The position numbers and the translations under genes were made by a program. Positions 34,639 through 42,414 of a stretch of DNA of 64,000 nt are shown piece by piece. The notes beneath the pieces were generated by a model. It had not been told where the DNA came from and searched no databases. It worked only from the letters and a program-made list of their open reading frames with translations. The stretch is taken from contig NZ_CP113264.1 of assembly GCF_026642255.1 (NCBI RefSeq), forward strand, positions 4,092,001-4,156,000, read 5' to 3'. Every line of letters starts with the position of its first letter. The stretch's first letter is position 1. Origin of the DNA: Streptomonospora nanhaiensis (GTDB lineage Bacteria; Actinomycetota; Actinomycetes; Streptosporangiales; Streptosporangiaceae).

Positions 34639-34669
34639 CCCGCGTCCGGGTGGGCGGCCCGGACGCGGG
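34639..34669. terminator. 12-bp hairpin after the leftward ridA-like gene
   Basis: CCCGCGTCCGGG and CCCGGACGCGGG enclose a 7-nt loop, 7 bp beyond the RidA stop. Confidence 0.75.
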
Positions 34670-34676
34670 TGGCGGG

Positions 34677-35078
34677 TCAGGGCCGGGCGGCGACGGCCTC
34701 GACCTCGAACAGCACGTCGGGGGCGGCCAGGCCCGCAACGCCGATGAGGGTCTGCGCGGGCGGCTCCGTGCCCCAGCCCTCCCGCACAGCCGCGGTGATC
34801 GGTCCGAGCTTGCTGACGTCGTGGTCCACCACGTACGTCCTGAGCTGGACGACGTGGCGGAGGCCGAGCCCGTGGGCGGCGAGCGCGACGCCGATGTTGT
34901 GGAACGTCTGCTTCACCTGGTCGGCGAAGTCGGCCGAGACGACCGCGCCGTCCGGGCCCGCCCCGTACTGGCCCGCGACGAGCACCAGTTCCGTGCCCGC
35001 GGGAACGGTGGCGGTGTGGCTGTAGCCGAACGGGACCGGGTCGTGCAGGCCGTCCGGGTTGACGATGGCGTGTGCCAT
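34677..35078 (-). CDS. RidA/YjgF-family protein, second copy
   Basis: The 133-residue protein has 'VLVAGQYGAGPDG', 'QVKQTFHNIGVALAAHGLGLRHVVQLRTYVVD' and 'PAQTLIGVAGLAAPDVLFEVEAVA'. This end closely follows the RidA consensus (R/T-x-x-G-V-x-x-L...ExEAxA) but carries Gly-Val-Ala where canonical RidA has the active-site Arg region. It is only distantly similar to the RidA at 5411. ATG 35078 has GAGGGG upstream. Divergent WYL-regulator control is likely. Confidence 0.88.
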   Translation of the reverse strand: MAHAIVNPDGLHDPVPFGYSHTATVPAGTELVLVAGQYGAGPDGAVVSADFADQVKQTFHNIGVALAAHGLGLRHVVQLRTYVVDHDVSKLGPITAAVREGWGTEPPAQTLIGVAGLAAPDVLFEVEAVAARP

Positions 35079-35123
35079 GGGAATCCCCTCTCGTATGGCG
35101 ATGGGGAAAGCCTCGCAACAAAT

Positions 35124-35142
35124 CACGACATCCTGTGTCATG
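35124..35142. promoter_or_regulatory. Imperfect dyad CACGACA-N5-TGTCATG
   Basis: Seven-base arms with one mismatch lie in the 84-bp divergent region between the RidA gene and the WYL regulator. This is a candidate regulator-binding site. Confidence 0.4.
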
Positions 35143-35162
35143 TATTCCCGTAGGGTTTTCGT

Positions 35163-36137
35163 ATGCGCGCCGACAGACTGGTATCGCTCGTCCTGCTGCT
35201 GCGCCGGCACGGTCGGCTGTCCGCGACCGCGCTGGCCCGCGAGCTGGAGGTGTCCACCCGCACCGTGCTGCGCGACATCGACGCGCTCTCCGCGGCCGGC
35301 GTCCCGGTGTACGCCGAACGCGGTCGGCACGGCGGCTTCGCGCTGCTACCGGGTTTCCGGACCGAGCTCACCGGCCTGAGCCACGACGAGGCGCTCGCCC
35401 TGCTGATCGCCGGATCGCGGCGCGGCGCGCAGGCCTTCGGCCTCGGCTCGGCACTCGCCTCGGCCGTGCTCAAGGTGGTCGACGCGCTGCCCGAGAAGGA
35501 TCGGACCACCGCGGCCGACGCGGCCCGGCGCCTGCTCGTCGACCCGGGCACCGACCTCCTCGCGCGGCGCCTGGAGACCGAGGAGGTGCCCGACACCGTG
35601 GTGTCCGAGATCCGGCGCGCGGTGTTCGCCGGGCACAGGCTGCGCATCCACTACGCGGCTGCGGACCGGGAGCCGGCGTGGCGGACGGTGGACCCGATCG
35701 GCCTGGTCACCGTACGCGACCAGGGCTATCTGCTGGCCACGAGGTCCGGAGCCGACCGCACCTACCGGCTCTCCCGGGTCCTGGCCGCCGAGGAGCTCGA
35801 CGAACCGGCGCGGCGACCGGAGCGGGTCGACCTGGACCTGGCCTGGCAGGAGCGCAGCACGCGGCTCCGCACCGGGGGCGACCAGGTCACCGTGCTGGTG
35901 CGGGTGGACCCGGCGCGACGGGAGGAGCTGGTGGGCACCGCGCTGGCCGTCCTCTCCGAAGAAGCCGACGCGGACGACCGGCTGCGGCTGGAGGTCGCCT
36001 TCCAGGATGCGAGGCACGCCGAATGGGCGCTGTGGCAGCTCGCGACGGACGCGGAGGCCCTGGCACCGCAGTGGTTGCGCACCTCTCTGCGGGACCGCGC
36101 CGCCGCGATCGCCGCCTGCTACGGGGAGTTTCCCTGA
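35163..36137 (+). CDS. HTH-WYL (DeoR/YafY-type) transcriptional regulator
   Basis: The 324-residue protein starts with a winged helix 'RLVSLVLLLRRHGRLSATALARELEVSTRTVLRDIDALSAAG'. It then carries a WYL domain ('VFAGHRLRIHYAAADREPAWRTVDPIGLVTVRDQGYLLA') and the WCX-type C-terminal fold ending in 'WLRTSLRDRAAAI'. It is divergent from the RidA gene and probably controls it. The ATG has no Shine-Dalgarno, and promoter-like DNA is only tens of bases away, so it may be leaderless. Confidence 0.92.
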   Translation: MRADRLVSLVLLLRRHGRLSATALARELEVSTRTVLRDIDALSAAGVPVYAERGRHGGFALLPGFRTELTGLSHDEALALLIAGSRRGAQAFGLGSALASAVLKVVDALPEKDRTTAADAARRLLVDPGTDLLARRLETEEVPDTVVSEIRRAVFAGHRLRIHYAAADREPAWRTVDPIGLVTVRDQGYLLATRSGADRTYRLSRVLAAEELDEPARRPERVDLDLAWQERSTRLRTGGDQVTVLVRVDPARREELVGTALAVLSEEADADDRLRLEVAFQDARHAEWALWQLATDAEALAPQWLRTSLRDRAAAIAACYGEFP

Positions 36138-36273
36138 GGGCTGTCGCCCTCCCGACGCTGCCCGGCAGGTGTGCGGCGCGGAAGGACACGGCTCCCGAGG
36201 AGCGCAGGAGGTGCCAGGGCTTCGGCCCCGGCGGTGTGTCGCGCGCCGGGGTGGCCTGAACCCGCTGAACACG

Positions 36274-36314
36274 AGAACAGCGCCCCGTCACCAGCTATGA
36301 CGGGGCGCTGTTCT
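36274..36314. terminator. 17-bp hairpin between WYL and DUF397 genes
   Basis: Perfect 17-bp arms (36274-36290 and 36298-36314) around the loop CCAGCTA, between convergent genes. The preceding sequence TGAACCCGCTGAACAC is repeated before the terminator at 36843. Confidence 0.85.
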
Positions 36315-36331
36315 TCGCGTGCGAGGGGGCG

Positions 36332-36547
36332 CTACAGGCCGCGAACCGCGTTCACCAGGGCTGCCCACTCGCCGCCGGTGAACTCCAGGTACCCCGCGGC
36401 GCGGTTCTGGGTGTCGCGGACGTCAGCGCCGCCGGTGTGCTCCCGAGCTTCGACGCAGTTTCCTCCGTTAGCGCTGTAGCTGCTCTTGTGCCACTTGTCG
36501 CCGGGGGTGGGGACGGTCGGGGCTCCGCCTCCGGGGACTACCGTCAT
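36332..36547 (-). CDS. DUF397 protein, copy 1
   Basis: The 71-residue protein has the family core 'KWHKSSYSANGGNCVEAREH' followed by 'VRDTQNRAAGYLEFTGGEWAALVNAV'. DUF397 proteins are small partners of XRE/DUF5753 regulators in actinomycetes, apparently released by or binding the regulator to control development or toxicity. GAGGAGG precedes ATG 36547. This copy has no regulator directly above it; the nearest XRE gene (37058) already overlaps another DUF397. Confidence 0.9.
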   Translation of the reverse strand: MTVVPGGGAPTVPTPGDKWHKSSYSANGGNCVEAREHTGGADVRDTQNRAAGYLEFTGGEWAALVNAVRGL

Positions 36548-36842
36548 ATCGGCCTCCTCAGGCTTCTGACAGCACATGGAGGCGAGGCTACCGGCCCATG
36601 AAGCGTCGTAGGCGGTCCATCGACCGCACCGAGAGCACGGTCCACAGGAACCGATGAGTGCATGCGGCCCCGCCGTGCCTCTTGCCTCTCGGGTCAACCA
36701 TCAGGTCGGCCTCATCCAGACTTCGGGCATCGTCCGATGGGAGGCTACAGGGGCAGGTTCACGTCCACGGCTTCCGATAAAGCGGGGCTTTGCTCCTGGA
36801 GATGCATCCTGCCCCGGGGTAGCTTGAACCCGCTGAACACAA
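36548..36842. other. Relic of a further DUF397 leader
   Basis: Sequence upstream of the first DUF397 start (36548-36595) recurs in degenerate form at about 36703-36760, including a 'TCGGCCTC' ribosome-binding complement and 'GAGGCTAC'. No DUF397 coding part is attached to the second copy, so a third paralogue may have been lost. No gene is supported here. Confidence 0.3.
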
Positions 36843-36879
36843 AACCGGTCCCGCCCACTACTCCTGGGCGGGACCGGTT
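36843..36879. terminator. 15-bp hairpin after DUF397 copy 2
   Basis: AACCGGTCCCGCCCA (36843-36857) and TGGGCGGGACCGGTT (36865-36879) form a perfect stem with a 7-nt loop, 12 bp past the stop. Confidence 0.85.
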
Positions 36880-36891
36880 CGTGCTGTTCCC

Positions 36892-37074
36892 CTACCGGCC
36901 TCGGACCGCCGCCAGCAGGGCGGTCCACTCGGAAGCCCCAGCCGACAAGTGGCCCGACTCCCGGTTCTGCGTGTCACGCACGAGGACGCTCTTCCCCTCA
37001 GCGACCTCGACACAGCTTCCGTTGGCCGCGCTGTAGCTGCTCTTGTGCCACTCGGGCTCACGCTGTGTACTCAT
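36892..37074 (-). CDS. DUF397 protein, copy 2
   Basis: The 60-residue protein reads 'EWHKSSYSAANGSCVEVAEG' then 'VRDTQNRESGHLSAGASEWTALLAAVRG'. It is a standard-length DUF397 that overlaps the end of the XRE gene by 17 bp and so is translationally linked to it. The pair matches the common Scr1-like regulator/partner arrangement. Confidence 0.92.
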   Translation of the reverse strand: MSTQREPEWHKSSYSAANGSCVEVAEGKSVLVRDTQNRESGHLSAGASEWTALLAAVRGR

Positions 37075-37879
37075 CGAGTTCTTCCTTGACCTTCCTGATG
37101 AAGTCGGCTGTCTGGCCCGGCGACCACGCCTCTGCCTGCACAGAGCTGAAAATCGACAGACAGGCCTGCACCTTGCCACTGTCATCCATCAGAATCTCAC
37201 CTTGCTGATACTCCGCCGACGCCACCATGGGTTTGTCCGGAAACGAGTACACCCGGAAGGGGCCTGCTCCTCCGGGGTGGCACCCGGGGTTGGGCGGTAC
37301 GACCTGTAGACGTACTACCCGTTTCTCCATCAATGACAGCACTTCACCGAGCTGATCAGAGAGAATCTTCCGGCTCCCGATGACCCTCGTCACCGCGTTC
37401 GCCTCCAGCACCATGTAAATCAGCGGCGGATCTGTCTCCAAGATCGCCTGTCGCCTCATCCGCGACTTGACCATCTCCTCCAGCTCGGCCTCACTGGCGC
37501 CGGGAGAGGTGTCCCGGTTCGCTGCGTGGGCATACGCCTCGGTCTGGATGAGGCCAGGGATCATCTGGTTCTGGTACTCACGCAGCTCCGAGATCTTCCG
37601 TTCGAGCTGCTCTACCTCCTCGTACCATTCCGGAACCCCAGTTGCGTCATTTGCGGCTTTCCAAGCCCGGTGAACTACACCAGAGCTACCGAGCTCTCGG
37701 TCGATATCTCGCGCGCTCTGCTCGCTGAGCCTGCGGGTACCGCACTCCCACGCCGAGACGGTCGAGGGCACGACCGACAGAGCCTTGGCCAGCTGGACTT
37801 GCGTGATCTTCGCCTTCTTGCGCGTCTTCTGGATGACGAGGCCAAGACGTATCAGTTCGGGCTTCGGGGGACGGTCCAT
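37058..37879 (-). CDS. XRE-DUF5753 (Scr1-type) regulator
   Basis: The 273-residue protein has an N-terminal HTH ('RLGLVIQKTRKKAKITQVQLAKALSVVPSTVSAWECG') and the DUF5753 domain ('MIPGLIQTEAYAHAA', 'RMRRQAILETDPPLIYMVLEANAVTRVIGS', 'VRLQVVPPNPGCHPGGAGPFRVYSF'). It pairs with the DUF397 gene that follows. Codon use is visibly less GC-biased than its neighbours, as is common for this mobile gene family. It is divergent from the ATPase at 38154 across 274 bp. Confidence 0.93.
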   Translation of the reverse strand: MDRPPKPELIRLGLVIQKTRKKAKITQVQLAKALSVVPSTVSAWECGTRRLSEQSARDIDRELGSSGVVHRAWKAANDATGVPEWYEEVEQLERKISELREYQNQMIPGLIQTEAYAHAANRDTSPGASEAELEEMVKSRMRRQAILETDPPLIYMVLEANAVTRVIGSRKILSDQLGEVLSLMEKRVVRLQVVPPNPGCHPGGAGPFRVYSFPDKPMVASAEYQQGEILMDDSGKVQACLSIFSSVQAEAWSPGQTADFIRKVKEELDEYTA

Positions 37880-38153
37880 GACTCTCCATGTACACCGAGG
37901 GATCTACCGGGTCGACTCATTCAAGGCGAAGGGTCTTCCCAACTTCACCGAAACCACAAGATCTTGACAGGTCAGTGATGTCTCTAGCGCTCGGACCGGC
38001 CGGGTGTTCAAGGTAGAGCCACGGAGAAGCAGCGGATGCCGATGAAAGCGGAGGCGTCCGGCTGAAAGTCCGTTGCAAGCCAAAAGCCCCGGCGACCGTC
38101 GCAACCGGTCTCCGAGGCTCAATGCCCCACCCCGAACCACCGAGGTGAGACGA

Positions 38154-38639
38154 ATGCAGCCTACCGGCATCACCACACCGAAACCAGACGTAAACGCCGA
38201 GCCCAAAGTGCCCTACCCGCACCGGGTCGGGTTCTCCGAGCCCCACCGGCACGGCATTCTTCTGGGCCACGAGCGCGGCTGTACCGCCCTGGCCGCGTGG
38301 GTGCCCACCGTGGTTCCCCGCCGGGCGAGGAAACCGGTCTTCCTGGTGGCCGAAGCGCTCGTGTCGAACGCTCGCAAGCACACCCGTTCGGGGGACCCCG
38401 GCGGGACCGTGCGGGTGGTCGTCGACGTCAACCCGTTCCTGGTCGGCGTCGCCGTGACCGACAACGGGCCCCGGGGCGACACCGTCATCCCCTATCCGCG
38501 TCTGGGTGATCCCCGCCAGGCCCCGCTTCCGGGCCTGCACCTGGTGGACCACCTGGCCGTGTACTGGGAATGGAGCTGGGCGTGGAAGGGCGCCGGGGCG
38601 GGGCCGCTGACGGTGCGTGCGGTGGTCGAGAACCCGTGA
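38154..38639 (+). CDS. RsbW-like ATP-binding protein (HATPase_c_2)
   Basis: The 161-residue GHKL ATPase has N-box 'LVAEALVSNARKHTRSGD' and G1 box 'VAVTDNGPRGD', with a degenerate lid 'LPGLHLVDHLAVYWEW'. Such small kinases act as anti-sigma or regulatory kinases. They are common next to XRE/DUF397 loci in actinomycetes, as here. GAGGTGAG precedes ATG 38154. Its stop overlaps the next start (GTGA). Confidence 0.88.
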   Translation: MQPTGITTPKPDVNAEPKVPYPHRVGFSEPHRHGILLGHERGCTALAAWVPTVVPRRARKPVFLVAEALVSNARKHTRSGDPGGTVRVVVDVNPFLVGVAVTDNGPRGDTVIPYPRLGDPRQAPLPGLHLVDHLAVYWEWSWAWKGAGAGPLTVRAVVENP

Positions 38640-38863
38640 GGTGGCATCCCGGGCACGACCGCGAGGAGCGTGACCTGGCCGCCGCGCTGGCCCGGCATCA
38701 CGCCCCGTACTGGGTGGTGATGTGGTCCTACTCCCTGCGCGTGTGGGTGGCGTTCTACACCGGCCCCGCGCGGGTAGCCCCGCTGAGGTACGCGGACCCC
38801 GACCGGCTCTCCCGGCAGATGCGGCACGTGGTGCGCACCGTCGCGGCGGGCCGCTCCCCCTGA
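38636..38863 (+). CDS. Small unknown protein coupled to the ATPase
   Basis: The 75-residue protein reads 'ERDLAAALARHHAPYWVVMWSYSLRVWVAFYTGP' and ends in a basic helix. It looks like a small alpha/beta protein with an aromatic strand pair. It starts with GTG overlapping the ATPase stop by 4 bp, so it is very likely co-translated. No family assigned. Confidence 0.7.
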   Translation: MRWHPGHDREERDLAAALARHHAPYWVVMWSYSLRVWVAFYTGPARVAPLRYADPDRLSRQMRHVVRTVAAGRSP

Positions 38864-38975
38864 GAACCCCCTCCGGGCGGCACCGGTCCGCCCGGGGGTT
38901 CCCCGCCCGGTGAAACACCACCACCGGGCTGCGGGGCCGCCGCCATCAGGGGGCCGGCGGCCCCGCCCCTCAGAC

Positions 38976-39010
38976 CCGGGTCCGGTCGCACTTCCCCGGA
39001 CCGGACCCGG
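38976..39010. terminator. 12-bp hairpin before the BldC-like gene
   Basis: CCGGGTCCGGTC (38976-38987) pairs with GACCGGACCCGG (38999-39010), 11-nt loop. It may end the ATPase transcript or attenuate the next gene. Confidence 0.6.
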
Positions 39011-39050
39011 CCCCCGCCCCTCGACACGAACGACACCGATGGAGAACCCC

Positions 39051-39380
39051 GTGCCCACCGCGCCCCTGCCCGACCTGGTCGAGAACGCCGACGCCCTGCT
39101 CACCCCCGCAGAGGTCGCCCGCCTGTTCCGCGTCGACCCCAAGACCGTCACCCGCTGGGAAAAGGACGGCCGCCTGGCCTCGGTCAAAACCCTCGGCGGA
39201 CACCGCCGCTACCCCCAGACCCAGATCAACGCCCTGCTCACCACCCCGCGCGACGGCGGAGCCGTCCTGCTGGCCCTGGAAGAGGTCCGCGACCTGGCCA
39301 CCGCCCGCGGCGACCCCACCGCCGCCGCCCGCATCAACGACCTCATCACCACCCTGCGCACCCAGGAAGACAGGCACTGA
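39051..39380 (+). CDS. BldC/MerR-like DNA-binding protein
   Basis: The 109-residue protein has the BldC-type winged helix 'LLTPAEVARLFRVDPKTVTRWEKDGRLASVKTLGGHRRY', nearly the canonical sequence. The C-terminal helical extension of about 45 residues is absent from BldC itself (68 residues). GTG 39051 has GGAGAACCCC in front; the ATG at 39039 is the alternative. The stop shares a base with the next start (TGATG). Confidence 0.88.
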   Translation: MPTAPLPDLVENADALLTPAEVARLFRVDPKTVTRWEKDGRLASVKTLGGHRRYPQTQINALLTTPRDGGAVLLALEEVRDLATARGDPTAAARINDLITTLRTQEDRH

Positions 39381-39706
39381 TGCGCGAGGACCCCGCACCC
39401 GGCTGGCACATCGAGACAGCAACGGTGAACGACCGCCCCGCGGTGAGCTTCCGCCGCCCCTGGGAGGACACCCCCACCGTCCTGAGCGCCACCGACCCCG
39501 ACCGGGTCACCGCCGACCTGCGCGCCCTGGAGGAGATCGACCGCACCCACCCCGGCTGGTACGTGGGCTTCCTCATCCGCACCACCCCGGTGTCACACCT
39601 GGACGGGCTCTGGGCGCAGTACCCCAGCGTGACCGTGGTCCACGCCGAGACCCCGCCCGACCTGATCCGGCGCATCACCGACGCCCGCGCCCGACACGGC
39701 CTGTGA
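39380..39706 (+). CDS. Unknown 108-residue protein
   Basis: Not recognised. It is a soluble alpha/beta protein: 'GWHIETATVNDRPAVSFRRPW', 'VTADLRALEEIDRTHPGWYVGFLI' and 'PDLIRRITDARARHGL'. It is translationally coupled to the BldC-like gene (TGATG) and lies 13 bp before the next gene. Part of a five-gene cassette of small proteins. Confidence 0.75.
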   Translation: MREDPAPGWHIETATVNDRPAVSFRRPWEDTPTVLSATDPDRVTADLRALEEIDRTHPGWYVGFLIRTTPVSHLDGLWAQYPSVTVVHAETPPDLIRRITDARARHGL

Positions 39707-39719
39707 AGGACGGACCCCG

Positions 39720-40021
39720 ATGAGCACGAGGGCGAGCGACGGAACTCCCACCGTCCCCCGCTACCTGGACCGCGCCGAAGCCGTCGCACCCCGGATCATG
39801 GCCGGGCACAGACAGCGCGCCGCCGACGCCGCGGCGGGGATCGCCCGCCTCGAACTCCTCGCGGCCGAACAGCGCCACAGAGCCGCCGACCTGGAGTACG
39901 CCGCCGCACGGCGGCGACTGGCCGAGGCGCGCACGCGACCGAAGCCCTGGCCACGGTGCTGCGCAGCTATCAGGCACTCATCGGTGTGCGCAGTGCGGCT
40001 GCTTCCGCGAGGACACCGTGA
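39720..40021 (+). pseudogene. Frameshifted small coiled-coil protein
   Basis: ATG 39720 opens an Ala/Arg-rich helical protein ('HRQRAADAAAGIARLELLAA' ... 'ARRRLAEARTR'). At about 39930 the frame degenerates into Pro/Arg-rich nonsense. The neighbouring frame continues naturally with 'ATEALATVLRSYQALIGV' and 'RSAAASARTP' and stops at 40021, giving about 100 residues. One missing base (or sequencing error) explains it. Last member of the small-protein cassette. Confidence 0.6.
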
Positions 40022-40068
40022 GCGCACGCAGAGCGTAGGCCGAGACGAGTCACCAGGCCCTCTACGTC

Positions 40069-40109
40069 AAGGGCCGGGGGAACTGCGTGGAGAACTGCCC
40101 CCGGCCCTT
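40069..40109. terminator. 12-bp hairpin at end of small-protein cassette
   Basis: AAGGGCCGGGGG (40069-40080) pairs with CCCCCGGCCCTT (40098-40109), 17-nt loop, 47 bp after the cassette. The remaining 210 bases to the protease stop show no gene. Confidence 0.75.
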
Positions 40110-40319
40110 CGTTCAGAGGACCCGAGGGCGCACCCCCATCGGCAGGCACCGGCAGGCCCACGCGCGCCGACCGCGGTTCACCGCGCCCATGGTGACGGTC
40201 GGCGAGCGTCCTGCCGAAGTGGCTGACCGAGAAGGCCCCAGGCAGAACTCTTCGTGCTGCGCGACGAGGGCCCCTACCGGCACCCGCGCACCGGGGCGCT
40301 GCCGGGGCCGAAGGGCGGG

Positions 40320-41153
40320 CTAGTTCCCCACCGTGTCGACGGCCCAGTCGCCGTACTTCGCGGCTTCGGTGAAGACCCACGGGCCCACGCAGGCCACGCT
40401 CTCGTCGTAGTCGCCGTCGCGGCTGGTCAGGCCGACCAGCTCCCAGTCGCCCTCCCTGCCGCGGATCAGGGGGCTGCCGGAGTCGGTCGAGCAGACCTGC
40501 GCCTCATCGGTGGGGTGTTCGGAGCACAGGTCGCCGTCGAGCTCCGCGCAGCGGTCGTCGGGCACGATCCCGGTGTCGATCTGCTGCAGGATCTCCGGCT
40601 TGGGCTCCTGGCCGAGCTCGTCGACCACGCCCCAGCCGAGGGCGCGCACCGCCGTGCCCGGTTCCGGCCTGTCCTCGGCGATGCGAACGGGGGTCTGCTC
40701 GACCGGGGAATCGAGCTTCAACAGGGAGATGTCCTTGCGCACCAGCAGAAACGAGTGGGGGTAGTCGGGGTCGTCGCTGACGTCCTCCGCCTCGTAGTCC
40801 GGGTGCTGGACCACCTCGGTGACCCGGCGTTCACTGCCGCCCTCCTCCCGGTTATTGCTGCCCACCCGCACGGAGATGCTCTCCGTCGGGAGAAGGTCGA
40901 AGTCGGAGCAGTGGGCGGCGGTGAGCACCCACTGCTCATCGATCAGCGAACCCCCGCAGTAGTGCACGCCCTTGTCGTCGAACAGGGCGGTCACGAACGG
41001 GTACTCCTCCGTGGCGTCCACCCCGCCGATGACAGCGGACGCGGGAGCGGCCAGCGCCATCGGGCCGAGCAGCGACGCGGCTCCCACCGCCCCCGCGACC
41101 GCTACCACTCGTCCCCGGCTTCGCCCGTTCCGGTCCCTGCGGATGCCGCCCAT
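40320..41153 (-). CDS. Secreted S1-family (chymotrypsin-like) protease
   Basis: The 277-residue precursor has a signal peptide ('VVAVAGAVGAASLLGPMALA' then 'APASA') and the mature N-terminus 'VIGGVDATEEYPF'. Triad residues are His in 'LTAAHCSDF', Asp in 'KDISLLKLD' and Ser in 'CSTDSGSPLI'. The nucleophile motif is TDSGSP rather than GDSGGP. Several Cys pairs fit disulphides. It is an exported protease unlike the two intracellular trypsin folds in this window. ATG 41153 has GGGACGGGG upstream. Confidence 0.9.
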   Translation of the reverse strand: MGGIRRDRNGRSRGRVVAVAGAVGAASLLGPMALAAPASAVIGGVDATEEYPFVTALFDDKGVHYCGGSLIDEQWVLTAAHCSDFDLLPTESISVRVGSNNREEGGSERRVTEVVQHPDYEAEDVSDDPDYPHSFLLVRKDISLLKLDSPVEQTPVRIAEDRPEPGTAVRALGWGVVDELGQEPKPEILQQIDTGIVPDDRCAELDGDLCSEHPTDEAQVCSTDSGSPLIRGREGDWELVGLTSRDGDYDESVACVGPWVFTEAAKYGDWAVDTVGN

Positions 41154-41525
41154 GTTCGCCCCGTCCCTCCGGTTGCGCGTGTGACCACGCCGTTGCCTGC
41201 CGTCACACACGAACCTAGAAGGCCGATCCCGTCGGGACATCGACCGCGAGAGCCAACCCGCCCCGACGAAAGTCGCCCCCGAAGAGCCCGGGAGGACCGA
41301 CGAAGGAAGGGCTTCCCCACGGGCGCCGACCTGTCGGCCGACTCCCGTGAGGACCTGGGAGCGGTGACGCCGAGTCGGACTCCCGGCCCCGCGAGGCCCC
41401 CGGATGAAAGACCCCTGACGGCCGCCTCGTCGAGCTGCCCGCCGCAACGAACCGACCTCACGTATCGCGGCGATCCCTGGCATTCACCCCTGGTCGCGCG
41501 GGGGCGCCAGGATCCGGGCGTGCTC
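41154..41525. other. Promoter-side gap of the S1 protease gene
   Basis: 372 bases without a gene, between two leftward genes. A lower-GC patch near 41205-41225 ('CTAGAAGG' on the plus strand) is the likely promoter area. No clear dyad was found. Confidence 0.35.
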
Positions 41526-42317
41526 TCAGGGGGTGGTACCGGCCCCCGCCTCGGCCTCTTTCTCCCGGTAGACCAGGAGCTGGTACCCGGGCACGCTGGC
41601 GACGTCGAAGGCGTGGAAGTCGATGCTCAGCAGACCCCGGGCGGGGTGGCGCAACACCTTCGTCTCGTGGGTCTTGGGCCGCACGTCGTGGCGCGCCCAC
41701 AGGCCGGGGAACTCCGGGCTCTCGGCCTCCAGCCGGTCGAGCAGTTCACGGAGCCGGGCGGGGGCGACGGCGAAGTCGGCGCTGGCACGCAGGTTGGCCA
41801 CCGTCGCCTCGGCGGAGGCCTCCCAGTCGACGAAGAACCGGCGGCCCTCGGGGTCCAGCAGGACCATCTCCAACAGGTTCGCGGTCTCCTCGAAACCGGA
41901 GAACAGCTCCTGCGCCCGGGCGTTCAGCGCCAGGACATCGAGCACCGGGTCCAGCACGATGGCCCCGGAGTCGCTCCAGGAGTCCATCAGGCCCAGCAGC
42001 TCGGTCGGCACCGGCTGGACCGTGGCCTCTTCGTCGAGCCTGCGCGCCGTACCGGCCAGTGCGTACAGGTGCCGTTCCTCGGCCCCGGTCAACCGCAGCG
42101 CCCTGGAGAGGCCGGCCAGGACCACCTCCGAGGGGCGGGTCTCCTTGCCCTGTTCCAGGCGGCGGTAGTAGTCGACGCTCACCTCGGCGAGAGCGGCGAC
42201 CTCGTCGCGGCGCAGGCCCGGGACGCGGCGCTCGCCCGCCGCGGGCATTCCGACGGCCTCGGGCGTCACCTTGGCCCGGCGTGTCATGAGGAACTCGCCC
42301 AACTCGCTGCGTGGCAT
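41526..42317 (-). CDS. XRE regulator with MmyB-like ligand-binding domain
   Basis: The 263-residue protein has an N-terminal HTH of the type 'PGLRRDEVAALAEVSVDYYRRLEQGKETRPSEVVLAGLSRAL'. The MmyB/MLTR ligand-binding domain follows ('VLDPVLDVLALNARAQELF', 'RPKTHETKVLRHPARGLLSIDFHAFDVASVPGYQLLVY'). Such genes usually lie divergent from an SDR oxidoreductase that they repress, exactly as here (98-bp gap). ATG 42317 is the first codon of the conserved sequence. Confidence 0.93.
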   Translation of the reverse strand: MPRSELGEFLMTRRAKVTPEAVGMPAAGERRVPGLRRDEVAALAEVSVDYYRRLEQGKETRPSEVVLAGLSRALRLTGAEERHLYALAGTARRLDEEATVQPVPTELLGLMDSWSDSGAIVLDPVLDVLALNARAQELFSGFEETANLLEMVLLDPEGRRFFVDWEASAEATVANLRASADFAVAPARLRELLDRLEAESPEFPGLWARHDVRPKTHETKVLRHPARGLLSIDFHAFDVASVPGYQLLVYREKEAEAGAGTTP

Positions 42318-42414
42318 GCCCCGAGCCTACCGACGGGCACGGGACGCCCCCGGACCGCTGGGGGGCCGTATCGCTACCCCCCGATCCGGCGGAACCGGTC
42401 GCATGCTGGCCGAC

